A stretch of DNA of 64,000 nt from Devosia sp. 66-14 (GTDB lineage Bacteria > Pseudomonadota > Alphaproteobacteria > Rhizobiales > Devosiaceae): positions 20,231 to 84,230 of the forward strand of contig MKVB01000004.1 of NCBI GenBank assembly GCA_001899085.1. Direction: 5' to 3'. Below are positions 1 through 7,578 of the stretch, piece by piece. The notes beneath the pieces are model-generated. The model was not told where the DNA came from. It saw only the letters and a list, made by a program, of their open reading frames with translations, and searched no databases. Position numbers and translations under genes: made by a program. Position 1 is the stretch's first letter. Every line of letters begins with the position of its first letter.

Positions 1-362
1 GCCGGCACCGGGATCACGCACAGGTCCACCGTGGAGGCGGCCTCGGCGGTCAGCACGCTTTCGCGCCCGAACAGCCGGCCGAGGAAATCCGGCGCGAACT
101 GCAGCCCGACCAGTTGCTGGCGGCCGTCTTCGAGCACCTTGCTGAGCTTGACCACGCCGCGCATCACATTGGCGTAGGAGCGGATTTCGGTGCTGTCGCC
201 GATCAGCTCGTCGCCATGCTCGTGGCGCACCTTGTGGGTGTGGCGCGCCAGCTCGACCAGCTCATCGGGCTTGAGAACGCCGCACATGCCTCGGTGGCGC
301 GCCTCGCAGCTGCGGCACAGCACGGGGGTCTCGGAGTTGTGGATGTCCAGACGCTCGCCCAT
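1..362 (-). CDS. fnrL: FNR-type Crp/Fnr transcription regulator (3' end outside window)
   Basis: This is an oxygen-sensing transcription factor of the Crp/Fnr superfamily, cut off at the window edge. About 120 N-terminal residues are visible. Cys16, Cys19 and Cys27 lie in a CRSCEARHRGMC block, and a fourth Cys near residue 115 (TVDLCVIP) completes the usual [4Fe-4S] ligand set. The start of the cyclic-nucleotide-like sensor barrel follows; the helix-turn-helix lies outside the window. I chose the ATG at 362; an in-frame GTG at 380 is possible. A 40-residue membrane protein gene lies 62 bases upstream on the same strand, behind a consensus FNR box, so autoregulation is plausible. FnrL versus FnrN naming is inferred from the cysteine pattern and lineage. 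Confidence 0.88.
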   Translation of the reverse strand, partial: MGERLDIHNSETPVLCRSCEARHRGMCGVLKPDELVELARHTHKVRHEHGDELIGDSTEIRSYANVMRGVVKLSKVLEDGRQQLVGLQFAPDFLGRLFGRESVLTAEAASTVDLCVIPVP

Positions 363-424
363 CGCCCAAGAGCCATACACGCTCTGGCGCGGTGGTGCAT
401 GGTGAGGTTTGTCGCACGCGGCAT

Positions 425-547
425 TCAGTCCCGGGGGGCGGGGCGCGGCGTATCCCGCGTGTACCACAGCACCCAGGCCAGCGTGCCCATCAGCACACAA
501 AAGGCGATGACCACGGCGGTGACGACGATGACGGCTTCTGGGGGCAT
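425..547 (-). CDS. 40-residue single-pass membrane protein upstream of fnr
   Basis: This short gene begins MPPEAVIVVTAVVIAFCVLM and ends RPAPRD. One hydrophobic helix spans roughly residues 5-28 and a short, positively charged tail follows, so it should be an inner-membrane microprotein. It is read in the same direction as fnr and sits just downstream of a consensus FNR box, which suggests expression at low oxygen. A GAGAG ribosome-binding site precedes the ATG but lies in the arm of a perfect 9-bp inverted repeat. The function is unknown; small helper subunits of terminal oxidases look similar, but no specific family can be assigned. Confidence 0.6.
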   Translation of the reverse strand: MPPEAVIVVTAVVIAFCVLMGTLAWVLWYTRDTPRPAPRD

Positions 548-550
548 GTC

Positions 551-583
551 GGTGCTCTCTGCTTTGACGGCAGCGAGAGCACC
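551..583 (-). promoter_or_regulatory. Hairpin covering the ribosome-binding site of the 40-residue gene
   Basis: GGTGCTCTC at 551-559 and GAGAGCACC at 575-583 are a perfect 9-bp inverted repeat. On the minus strand the second arm carries the GAGAG Shine-Dalgarno-like sequence just before the ATG at 547. If transcribed, the stem would hide the ribosome-binding site. Confidence 0.4.
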
Positions 584-603
584 ACGAGACAACACGCGAC
601 GCT

Positions 604-617
604 TTGATCCAGATCAA
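604..617. promoter_or_regulatory. FNR box inside a larger dyad
   Basis: TTGATCCAGATCAA matches the FNR/anaerobox consensus TTGAT-N4-ATCAA exactly. It sits inside a longer inverted repeat with CGCGACGC at 595-602 and GCGTCGCG at 620-627. The target is probably the minus-strand unit of the 40-residue gene plus fnr. Confidence 0.8.
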
Positions 618-670
618 AAGCGTCGCGTTTTCAGTGGTTTGGCCGAGACGAGTGTGGCGTGGGCGGCAGC

Positions 671-1183
671 CTAGCGCGCGAACGGCACCGAGGCGGTCAG
701 CACCTGGCCCGAATTGTTGAACTCGACCTCGAAATCGACGGTGATGGCGTTGTTCTGCAACAGAATGCGCGAACCGATCCGCACGTCGTTGCCACCGCGG
801 TCCTTCTGCTTCTCGCGCAGGTCGAAATTGATCGTGTCGCCCTTGATCTGACCGACCGCCACGCCGGTAAAGCCGGCATTTGAGCTCATTGCCGCCTGAT
901 AGCGCTGCGCTTTGTCGTCGTAGGCGATGGTGCCGCTGACCGACAGGTTCATGTCGATCAGGGTGCAGCGACCGGCGTAATTGATCTTGTTGAGGTTCCC
1001 TTTCGAGATCCCGAGCCGGCAGCGGAACGGCTCCGGCTTCTGCCCCCCCACCAGTGAGCCCGACCCTTTCCAGTCACCGACATACGAGTTCAGGACACTG
1101 ACGGGGTCGGCAAAAGCCGGCGTCGCCAGTCCCGACAGCGTCATGGCGGCTACGGCCATAGCGGCCTGCAAGTGCTGTCTCAT
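671..1183 (-). CDS. Exported small beta-rich protein of unknown function
   Basis: This is a 170-residue protein with a classical signal peptide (MRQHLQAAMAV to TPAFA, cleavage near residue 26). The mature part starts with a WKGSG segment and continues as alternating beta-strand-like sequence with two cysteines (FRCRLG and GRCTLI) that could form a disulfide in the periplasm. The length and strand pattern resemble small lipocalin-like or avidin-like barrels, but this is inference. I chose the ATG at 1183 because GGAG lies upstream and the signal peptide follows directly. It is divergent from the ABC transporter genes. Confidence 0.7.
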   Translation of the reverse strand: MRQHLQAAMAVAAMTLSGLATPAFADPVSVLNSYVGDWKGSGSLVGGQKPEPFRCRLGISKGNLNKINYAGRCTLIDMNLSVSGTIAYDDKAQRYQAAMSSNAGFTGVAVGQIKGDTINFDLREKQKDRGGNDVRIGSRILLQNNAITVDFEVEFNNSGQVLTASVPFAR

Positions 1184-1365
1184 GTCTCCAACGCCCTCCA
1201 GCGGCGCCACGCGTTCATCAACGCAGAAATCGGTAATCGAGCGGGTATACCGCCCGGTTCCATTTTGACTTGCCCGCCCGGCGATGCCAGAGATCATGCC
1301 GCAGAGCAAAAAAAGCAAGCTCGGCCCGCACATTCTTTTGGTTCGTGGTTCATCGCAAGTCTCAA

Positions 1366-2109
1366 ATGGCCCTCAGTCAAGACCAAGCCCCTGGCATGCG
1401 CAATCCGGCAACACAGCCGGTGGTCGACGCCACAGGCGTTACCTACACTCTTGAGGTCGCTTCACAGCCTCTTCACATCCTCAGGAACGTGTCATTGCGG
1501 GTCGAAGCGTCGGAGGTGGCGGCGATCGTCGGCCCGTCCGGCAGCGGCAAGACCTCGTTGCTGATGCTGCTCGCCGGGCTGGAGCGCGCGACCTCCGGCA
1601 CCGTCATCGTTGCCGGACAGGACCTGTCGGGGCTGAGCGAGGATGACCTCGCGGTGTTCCGCCGCCACAACCTCGGCATCGTGTTCCAGAGCTTTCACCT
1701 GATCCCCTCGCTGACGGCGCTCGACAATGTCGGCCTGGCGCTCGAGATCGCCTCGCCCGACCTGTCGCTGGCGCAGACGCGCGAGGCCGCCGCCGCGGCG
1801 CTCGAAGCCGTCGGGCTGGGCAGCCGGCTGGACCATCGCCCGGCCGCCCTGTCGGGTGGCGAACAGCAGCGCGTCGGCCTGGCGCGTGCCATGATCGCCA
1901 AGCCCAGGCTGCTGCTGGCCGATGAGCCGACCGGCAACCTCGATCAGGAGACCGGCGCGGTGGTGGTCGAGCTGATGTTCGAGCTGGCCCGCAAGCAGGG
2001 CACCGCAGTGGTGCTGATCACCCACGACCCGTCGCTGGCGGCGCGAGCCGACCGCGTGTTCACCATGACATCGGGCGAACTGGTCGAAACCCGTTCGGTG
2101 ACGGCCTGA
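1366..2109 (+). CDS. ABC transporter ATP-binding protein (LolD/YbbA type)
   Basis: This is the nucleotide-binding subunit of a MacB/LolD-type ABC transporter. It has Walker A GPSGSGKT, a Q-loop (GIVFQSFHLIP), signature LSGGEQQRVGLARA, Walker B LLLADEP followed by TGNLD, and the switch histidine in LITHD. At 247 residues it is the normal size. The stop overlaps the next gene's start by one base (TGATG), so the two are translationally coupled. The partner is an 848-residue FtsX-like permease, the YbbA-YbbP arrangement, so a role in moving lipophilic or envelope substrates out of the inner membrane is likely. The start is uncertain; an ATG at 1396 is an alternative. Confidence 0.93.
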   Translation: MALSQDQAPGMRNPATQPVVDATGVTYTLEVASQPLHILRNVSLRVEASEVAAIVGPSGSGKTSLLMLLAGLERATSGTVIVAGQDLSGLSEDDLAVFRRHNLGIVFQSFHLIPSLTALDNVGLALEIASPDLSLAQTREAAAAALEAVGLGSRLDHRPAALSGGEQQRVGLARAMIAKPRLLLADEPTGNLDQETGAVVVELMFELARKQGTAVVLITHDPSLAARADRVFTMTSGELVETRSVTA

Positions 2110-4655
2110 TGCGTGCCGTGCTTGCGGCGATCCGCATCGGCTTGCTCGACATGCGCGGCGATCTTCGCCGCTTCGGCTTGCTCATCATCTGCCTCGCCGT
2201 CGGCACCGCGCTGATCTCCGGCGTCAGCTCGGTGGGCGCCAGTATTCGCCAGGCCGTCCAGGACAACGCCGCCGTGCTGATGGGAGGCGATGTCGAACTG
2301 TCGCGCGCCGACCGGCAGGCGACCGCCGAGGAGCTGGCGCTGATCTCGCGCTTTGGCCGCGTCTCCTATGTCGTCGACACCAATGTGCGGGCCGAGGTGG
2401 GCGCCAACAGCGCCTTTGTCGACCTGATCTCGGTGGGCGATACCTACCCGCTGCTCGGTGCGGTCGGCAGTCCGCAGTTGCCGGCGGGCGAGACCCCCTT
2501 CGGCTTCCTGTCATATCGCGACGGCCGGTTCGGCGCGCTGGTCAACCCGCTGATGCTCGATCAGCTCGGCATCAAGGTCGGCGATACGCTCGAGATCGCC
2601 GGCACCGAGTTCGAGGCGCGCGGTGCGCTCACCAGCCTGCCCGACGCCGCCGTCAGGGGCTTCCGCCTTGGCCTGCCGGCGGTGATCACCACTGAAGCGC
2701 TCGCCGTTTTGTCCGACCGCACGTCGCCGCTCCCCGGCCTCGGCACCTTCTTTCGCTACAAGGTGGTGCTGGCCGAGGGCGATGCCGACACCGGCAAGGC
2801 GGCGCTCGAGGCCGCGCTGGCCGACCCCAGCTGGACCGTGCGCTCGGCGCGCGAAGGGCTGGGGCCGATGGTGCGCTACTACGACCTGTTCATGCGCTTC
2901 CTGGTGATCGTCGGGCTCGCTTCGCTGTTGATCGGCGGGGTCAGTGTCTGGACCAGCATCTCGGCCTATGTGGCCGAGCGCGCCAATGTCATCGCCGTGC
3001 TGCGCAGCATGGGCGCCGGCCGGGCCCGCATCTTCGTGCACTTCTTCTCGCAGATCGCGGCGCTGGCGACGATCGGCGTCGGTATCGGGCTGGTCATCGG
3101 CGCCGGCACCGCGCTGCTGGCGCTGCCGGTCATCGGCCGGGCAGTGGGGGTCGAGCTGGCGCCGATGCTGCATGTGCAGCCGCTGCTGGTCGCCGCCGGC
3201 GTCGGCTTCCTCATCGCCTTCGCTTTCTCCTACCTGCCGCTGCAGCAGGCCCAGACCATCAGCCCGGTGACGCTGTTCCGCTCCAAGGGGCTCGCCGCGC
3301 CGCCGATCGACTGGGGCGCGCTGCTGTTTTCGTCGCGCATCGTGCCGCTGGTGCTGGCGGCGGCGCTGTTCCTGTGGCTCGCCGTCATCATGACCGGCGA
3401 CACCATGCTGGTGGCGGCGTTCTCCATCGTCAGCGTGCTGTCGGTGGTGCTGTTCCAGTTCGGCATCTTCCTCGCCCGCCGCGCCCTCAGGCGCGCCCCC
3501 GAGCCCGGCAACCGCGTGCTGCGCTATGCGCTGCGCAACATTTCCAGCCCCGGCTCCAACGCCGCTTCGGTCGTGGTTTCCGTCGGGTTGGCGCTCGCCA
3601 TGCTGGTGGTGGTGCTGGTGCTGCAGGTCAACCTGCGCAACGAGTATCTGGGCGCTTCGGTATTCGACGCCCCGACGCTGGTCGCCTCCGACCTGTTTCC
3701 CGACGAGGTGGCCTCGCTCCAGGCGATGAAGGATCAGGGCGGCGACGTGACGGCCTTTGCCGCGACGCCCATGCTGCGCGGCGCCATCAGCGCGCTCAAC
3801 AGCACTCCGGTCGAGCAGCTACAGCCGCGCGGACCCGAAGCATCGTTCTTTCTCTCCGGCGAAATCCCGCTGACCTACCGGCTGCTGCTGCCGGCCACCT
3901 CCAAGCTCGTCGCCGGCCAGTGGTGGCCCGCCGACTATCAGGGCCCGCCACTGGTATCCCTGCACCAGAGCCTCAGGTCGGGGCTCGGCATCAATATCGG
4001 CGACAAGCTGTCCTTCGTCATTTTCGGCGACAGCATCACCGCCGAGGTCGCCAATTTCCGCGATTATTCCTGGCAGGGCGGCATCGATTTCCTCGCCACC
4101 TTCTCGCCCGGCGTGCTCGAGTCCTATCCTTCCACGCTGCTCGGTGCGGTCACCGCCGCCGCCGGGCGCGAAGAGGCGGTGGAGCGCGACCTCGCCACCG
4201 CGCTGCCCGACGTGCGCTTCATCGCCATCGGTGCAACGCTCGAGCAGATCACCCAGGCGCTGAGCCAATTGTCGCTGGCTGCCTCGCTGGTCGGCGGGCT
4301 TGCGGTCGGCAACGGCCTCCTGGTGCTGATCGGCAGCCTCGCCACCGGCCGCCGGCAGCGCCAGGCCGATGCGGTGATCAACAAGGTGCTGGGGGCCAAG
4401 CGTTTCGACGTGCTGTCGGTCTCGGTGCTGCACTACGTGCTGCTGGCCGGGTTTGCCGCCGTGCTGGCGACGCCGCTCGGCATCGGCCTGGCGTGGATCC
4501 TGACCATGGTGCTGCTCGATGTCGAGTTCGCGCTCGATGCCTCGACGCTGGCCGCGGTCGATCTGGGCGCCATCGTCATCACCGGCCTGATCGGTGCGGC
4601 CACCATTTTCGGGGTGCTGTCGCGGCGCTCCGCCGGGTTCCTGCGCGAGCCCTAA
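2109..4655 (+). CDS. FtsX-like ABC transporter permease (YbbP type)
   Basis: This is a large 848-residue permease with the duplicated FtsX/MacB organisation: an N-terminal helix, a periplasmic domain of about 200 residues, three helices around residues 255-385, two further central helices, a second periplasmic domain (about 515-715) and three C-terminal helices. Duplicated permeases of this length are the YbbP branch, usually paired with a LolD-like ATPase, as here. The start overlaps the upstream stop by one base. The substrate cannot be read from sequence. Confidence 0.92.
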   Translation: MRAVLAAIRIGLLDMRGDLRRFGLLIICLAVGTALISGVSSVGASIRQAVQDNAAVLMGGDVELSRADRQATAEELALISRFGRVSYVVDTNVRAEVGANSAFVDLISVGDTYPLLGAVGSPQLPAGETPFGFLSYRDGRFGALVNPLMLDQLGIKVGDTLEIAGTEFEARGALTSLPDAAVRGFRLGLPAVITTEALAVLSDRTSPLPGLGTFFRYKVVLAEGDADTGKAALEAALADPSWTVRSAREGLGPMVRYYDLFMRFLVIVGLASLLIGGVSVWTSISAYVAERANVIAVLRSMGAGRARIFVHFFSQIAALATIGVGIGLVIGAGTALLALPVIGRAVGVELAPMLHVQPLLVAAGVGFLIAFAFSYLPLQQAQTISPVTLFRSKGLAAPPIDWGALLFSSRIVPLVLAAALFLWLAVIMTGDTMLVAAFSIVSVLSVVLFQFGIFLARRALRRAPEPGNRVLRYALRNISSPGSNAASVVVSVGLALAMLVVVLVLQVNLRNEYLGASVFDAPTLVASDLFPDEVASLQAMKDQGGDVTAFAATPMLRGAISALNSTPVEQLQPRGPEASFFLSGEIPLTYRLLLPATSKLVAGQWWPADYQGPPLVSLHQSLRSGLGINIGDKLSFVIFGDSITAEVANFRDYSWQGGIDFLATFSPGVLESYPSTLLGAVTAAAGREEAVERDLATALPDVRFIAIGATLEQITQALSQLSLAASLVGGLAVGNGLLVLIGSLATGRRQRQADAVINKVLGAKRFDVLSVSVLHYVLLAGFAAVLATPLGIGLAWILTMVLLDVEFALDASTLAAVDLGAIVITGLIGAATIFGVLSRRSAGFLREP

Positions 4656-4686
4656 AGGGCTGCAGCCTTGTCGCCGTGATGCCGGT

Positions 4687-4717
4687 GCTCGCGCCCCGCC
4701 CCTTGAGGGGGAGGGGC
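4687..4717. repeat. Short GC-rich hairpin repeat
   Basis: CGCCCCGCCCCTTGAGGGGGAGGGGCG folds into an almost perfect hairpin between two convergent genes. It resembles the arms of the larger intergenic repeats elsewhere in the window and may also act as a bidirectional terminator. Confidence 0.4.
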
Positions 4718-4726
4718 GCAGAGACC

Positions 4727-5956
4727 TCAGGCGGCCACCGGCTGCCCCGGTGCCTGGTCTTCGTCGACATCCTTCTTCGCCGCCGGGAAAGCGAGGGCGA
4801 GGGCCGCCGCGGCAAGGCCGATGCCGGCCGAAGCGATGTAGAGCCAGTGATAGGTGCCGAACGTATCGTAGAGCCAGCCGCCGCCGACCGGGCCGAAGGC
4901 CATGCCGATGCTCGAGGTCATCGCCATGCCGCCCAGCACCGTGCCCATCACCCTGGGGCTGAAATAGTCTCGCGCCAGCACCGAGTAGAGCGGCATCACC
5001 CCGCCATAGGCGAGCCCGAGCACTGCTGCCAGCAGGTAGAACTGCGGCAGTTCGCTGACGTAGATGTAGACGTAGATGCCCACCGCCTGCAGGGCCAGCC
5101 CGGCGACGATCACCCGCCTGACCCCGAGCCGGTCGGCGAGGACGCCGAAGATCACCCGGCCGAACAGCCCGGCAAGGCCTTCGACGCTGTAGATGCTCGC
5201 CGCCGCCAGCGCCGAGGCGCCGCAGATCATGGCGTAGCTCACGGTGTGGAAGATCGGGCCGGAATGGGCAGCGCAGCACAGGAAGAACACCGTCGCCAAG
5301 ACGATGAACTGCGGCGTGCGCAGCGCCGACCAGCCGGACGACGCCTGGCGTGGCGTGGCTTGGCTTGCCGCGGCCGGCGCCGCCTCGACCACCGTGGGTG
5401 CGCGCCGGATCAGCAGCGCCGCCGGAATGATCACCACCAGCGCGCCGATGGCGATGCTCAGCATGGCGCTGCGCCAGCCATAGGTCTGGATCAGCAGGCT
5501 GGCGAACGGCGTGATCACCATCGGCGCGATGCCGCCACCGATTGACACCAGCGACACCGCGAGGCTGCGGTTCTTGTCGAACCAGCCCAGCGTCGCCGAA
5601 ATGATCGGTGCGAAGAACGCGCCGCCGGCCGCGCCCACCAGCCCGCCATAGGCAAACTGGAACATCAGGATGTCGCTGGCCTGGCTGCCGAGGATCAGGC
5701 CGGCGCCGAGCAGCACCGAGGCGATCAGCACCACCGGCCGCGCTCCGATGCGGTCGCTGAGCGTGCCCCAGGCGAAGCCGGCAATGCCCATGACGATGAA
5801 GCCCACGGTCATGGCCGCCGAGATGCCGGCGCGCGACCAGCCGGTCTCTTCCGCCATCGGCTGCAGGTAGACCGGCAGGGCGAACATGGCGCCCATCGCC
5901 ACACAGGTGATCAGCGCCCCGGCGGCGACCACGACCCAACCATAGTGCTTACTCAT
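4727..5956 (-). CDS. MFS transporter, monocarboxylate/oxalate-formate-like
   Basis: This is a 409-residue major facilitator protein with 12 predicted membrane helices and the conserved loop after helix 2 (GTLSDRIGARPV, near residues 60-75) and again after helix 8 (GVLADRLGVRRV). The sequence is closest in feel to the OFA/monocarboxylate branch. The ATG at 5956 (MSKHYGW) has a GAGGGA ribosome-binding site. It diverges from an HxlR regulator across a 183-base region with two inverted repeats, so the regulator probably controls it. The substrate is unknown. Confidence 0.85.
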   Translation of the reverse strand: MSKHYGWVVVAAGALITCVAMGAMFALPVYLQPMAEETGWSRAGISAAMTVGFIVMGIAGFAWGTLSDRIGARPVVLIASVLLGAGLILGSQASDILMFQFAYGGLVGAAGGAFFAPIISATLGWFDKNRSLAVSLVSIGGGIAPMVITPFASLLIQTYGWRSAMLSIAIGALVVIIPAALLIRRAPTVVEAAPAAASQATPRQASSGWSALRTPQFIVLATVFFLCCAAHSGPIFHTVSYAMICGASALAAASIYSVEGLAGLFGRVIFGVLADRLGVRRVIVAGLALQAVGIYVYIYVSELPQFYLLAAVLGLAYGGVMPLYSVLARDYFSPRVMGTVLGGMAMTSSIGMAFGPVGGGWLYDTFGTYHWLYIASAGIGLAAAALALAFPAAKKDVDEDQAPGQPVAA

Positions 5957-6053
5957 GTTCCGTCCCTCGGATGTCCTGCCTTCTAGACGAGCGGTGACGG
6001 CGACATTCGACAGCGCGACGCAAAAATACCCGCTGCGACACCATCGCCATACC

Positions 6054-6070
6054 ACTTGCAAGTTGCAAGT
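6054..6070. promoter_or_regulatory. Perfect dyad, candidate HxlR operator 1
   Basis: ACTTGCAAGTTGCAAGT is a perfect inverted repeat of 8-bp arms around one base, in the divergent region between the MFS gene and the HxlR gene. Confidence 0.55.
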
Positions 6071-6088
6071 TGTATACCCAGCTCCAAA

Positions 6089-6109
6089 CTGCTTGTAAAC
6101 TGCAAGCAG
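6089..6109. promoter_or_regulatory. Inverted repeat, candidate HxlR operator 2
   Basis: CTGCTTG, seven bases, then CAAGCAG form a perfect dyad. It shares the CTTG/CAAG core with the 6054-6070 site, about 37 bases away centre to centre. It lies upstream of the GTG start at 6140. Confidence 0.5.
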
Positions 6110-6139
6110 AACATCAGCTCAGTTTCAGGAGCCCTGCCA

Positions 6140-6622
6140 GTGGATCGCCGATCCGGATGCCCCATCAACCTGTCGGTCGAAGTGCTCGGTGATCGCTGGA
6201 GCCTCGTGGTGTTGCGCGACATCATGTTCGGCAATTTCCGCACCTATGGCGAGCTGCACGGCAACTCGCTCGAGGGCATCGCCACCAACATCCTCGCCAG
6301 CCGGCTGAAGCGGCTGATGGAGGAGGGGCTGGTGACCGCCGCGGCCGACCCGGCGCACAAGCAGCGCACCATCTACAACCTGACCGAAATGGCGATCGCC
6401 CTCGTGCCGGTGATGGCGCAACTGGGGGCCTGGGGCGCCCGGTTTCTGCCAGCCACCCCGCAGCTTTCAGCGCGCGCCAGGGCGCTGGCCGAGGGTGGGC
6501 CTGAGATGTGGGAGGCCTTCATGGCCGAGCTTCGCCATCTGCATCTCGGCGCCTCGCCGCCGCGGCGCTCGGTGCTGGCCGAGCTCGATGCGGCATACCA
6601 GGCCGCCGCTCAGAACCCGTAA
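6140..6622 (+). CDS. HxlR-family winged-helix regulator
   Basis: This is a 160-residue protein starting at GTG, with AGGAG eight bases upstream. The N-terminus has the family's conserved cysteine and core (CPINLSVEVLGDRWSLVVLR) and then the winged helix with ILASRLKRLMEEGLV as the recognition and wing region. HxlR proteins are dimeric repressors or activators responding to electrophiles or metabolites. It faces the MFS gene and two dyads lie between them. The 3' end overlaps the convergent porin gene by 13 bases. Confidence 0.88.
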   Translation: MDRRSGCPINLSVEVLGDRWSLVVLRDIMFGNFRTYGELHGNSLEGIATNILASRLKRLMEEGLVTAAADPAHKQRTIYNLTEMAIALVPVMAQLGAWGARFLPATPQLSARARALAEGGPEMWEAFMAELRHLHLGASPPRRSVLAELDAAYQAAAQNP

Positions 6623-7302
6623 TTGACCCCGAGCCTGACGATGTGCAGGTCCTGCTTCGCCTCGAGGCTGCCGCCGGCATAGTCGAGTTCGGAACCGAGC
6701 GCGACGAAGTCGTATTCGATCCCGGCCGTGGCGTTCTCGCTGAAGGCGAATTCGGTGCCCAGCCCCACCGTCCACCCGGTGGCGACAGCATCGGCGGAAC
6801 TCGGCGGCGGCGCCGGCAATGGCGCCGTGGGGGTGAGGGTCGAGCGCACTCCGCCGGCGGCGAGCCCGCCCTTGGCATAGAGCAGCAGCGTATCGGCGGC
6901 ATAGCCGACGCGGCCGGTGACGGTGCCCAGCCAATCGACGTCGTAGCTGTAGTCGAGGCTGTTGAGGCCGTCGCTGGCCGAACCGTTGCCGCCGATCCAG
7001 GTCTTGGCGAGGTCCGCCTCGGCGCCGAACACCAGCACCCCTGCCTGGGCGTTGAAGCCGGCCCGCACGCCGGCGAGCCAGCCGTCGGCGGCCAGGTCGA
7101 GCGGATCGGCGAGGCCGCTGGGTTCGCTCAGCGTGACCTCGCTGTTGCCGCCGCCGCCGAACAGGCCGGCATAGGCGCCGGACCAGTCATAATCGGCCGC
7201 CGCGGCGATCGCTTCGGGATCATCGACGATCAGGTCGGCTGCGGTCGCAGCCCCGCCTGCGAGGCTCGCAACGGCGAGGAGAAGCAGCGCAGAAATTCGC
7301 AT
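6610..7302 (-). CDS. Outer membrane beta-barrel protein (Omp25/31-like)
   Basis: This is a 230-residue protein with signal peptide MRISALLLLAVASLAGGAATA and mature start ADLIV. The body shows the typical rhizobial small-porin pattern: DWSGAYAGLFGG near residue 40, alternating glycine-rich strands (GVRAGFNAQAG, VTGRVGYAAD, WTVGLGTEF) and a C-terminal aromatic residue (VNYGF) needed for barrel assembly. It is an eight-stranded barrel of the OmpA/Omp25 type. The stop overlaps the convergent HxlR gene. Confidence 0.9.
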   Translation of the reverse strand: MRISALLLLAVASLAGGAATAADLIVDDPEAIAAAADYDWSGAYAGLFGGGGNSEVTLSEPSGLADPLDLAADGWLAGVRAGFNAQAGVLVFGAEADLAKTWIGGNGSASDGLNSLDYSYDVDWLGTVTGRVGYAADTLLLYAKGGLAAGGVRSTLTPTAPLPAPPPSSADAVATGWTVGLGTEFAFSENATAGIEYDFVALGSELDYAGGSLEAKQDLHIVRLGVNYGF

Positions 7303-7419
7303 GGTGTGGCCCCCATCAGTTCGCGCCAGGCCAAACTACGGGTAACTGCGTGATGTGGGCGTCATGCGTGGGGGATGGGCAGAGATCATGACTCCGGTGA
7401 GGAGTTCGGAGGTTTGTGC

Positions 7420-7550
7420 CTATAGCCGCCCCCCTCCCAACCTCCCCCACAAGGGGGGAGGTGCCGTTCAGTTTTTGCGCCACGACCTGGCCAATCCACC
7501 GGCCCGACACCTCCCTCTTGATCGAGGAGGCTAGGGGGTGGGGCTACAGG
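7420..7550. repeat. GC-rich palindromic intergenic repeat
   Basis: CCCCCCTCCCAACCTCCCCC and its partner GGGGGGAGGTGCC, followed by a degenerate second half (CACCTCCCTCTTGATCGAGG), fill the gap downstream of the sugar dehydrogenase. It is the same style as the copies at 12.9, 15.5, 39.8 and 41.2 kb. Confidence 0.5.
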
Positions 7551-7578
7551 CCGGTGCGCTTGGGATCGGCCGAGAGTC

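Noticed and set aside
3374-5545. Long open frame of about 720 codons crossing the permease and MFS genes
   Set aside because: It lies antisense or out of frame to genes with clear domains and has an Arg/Ala/Pro-rich composition typical of high-GC shadow frames.
3819-5939. 706-codon minus-strand frame
   Set aside because: It is out of frame with the MFS gene and antisense to the permease; no protein-like pattern.
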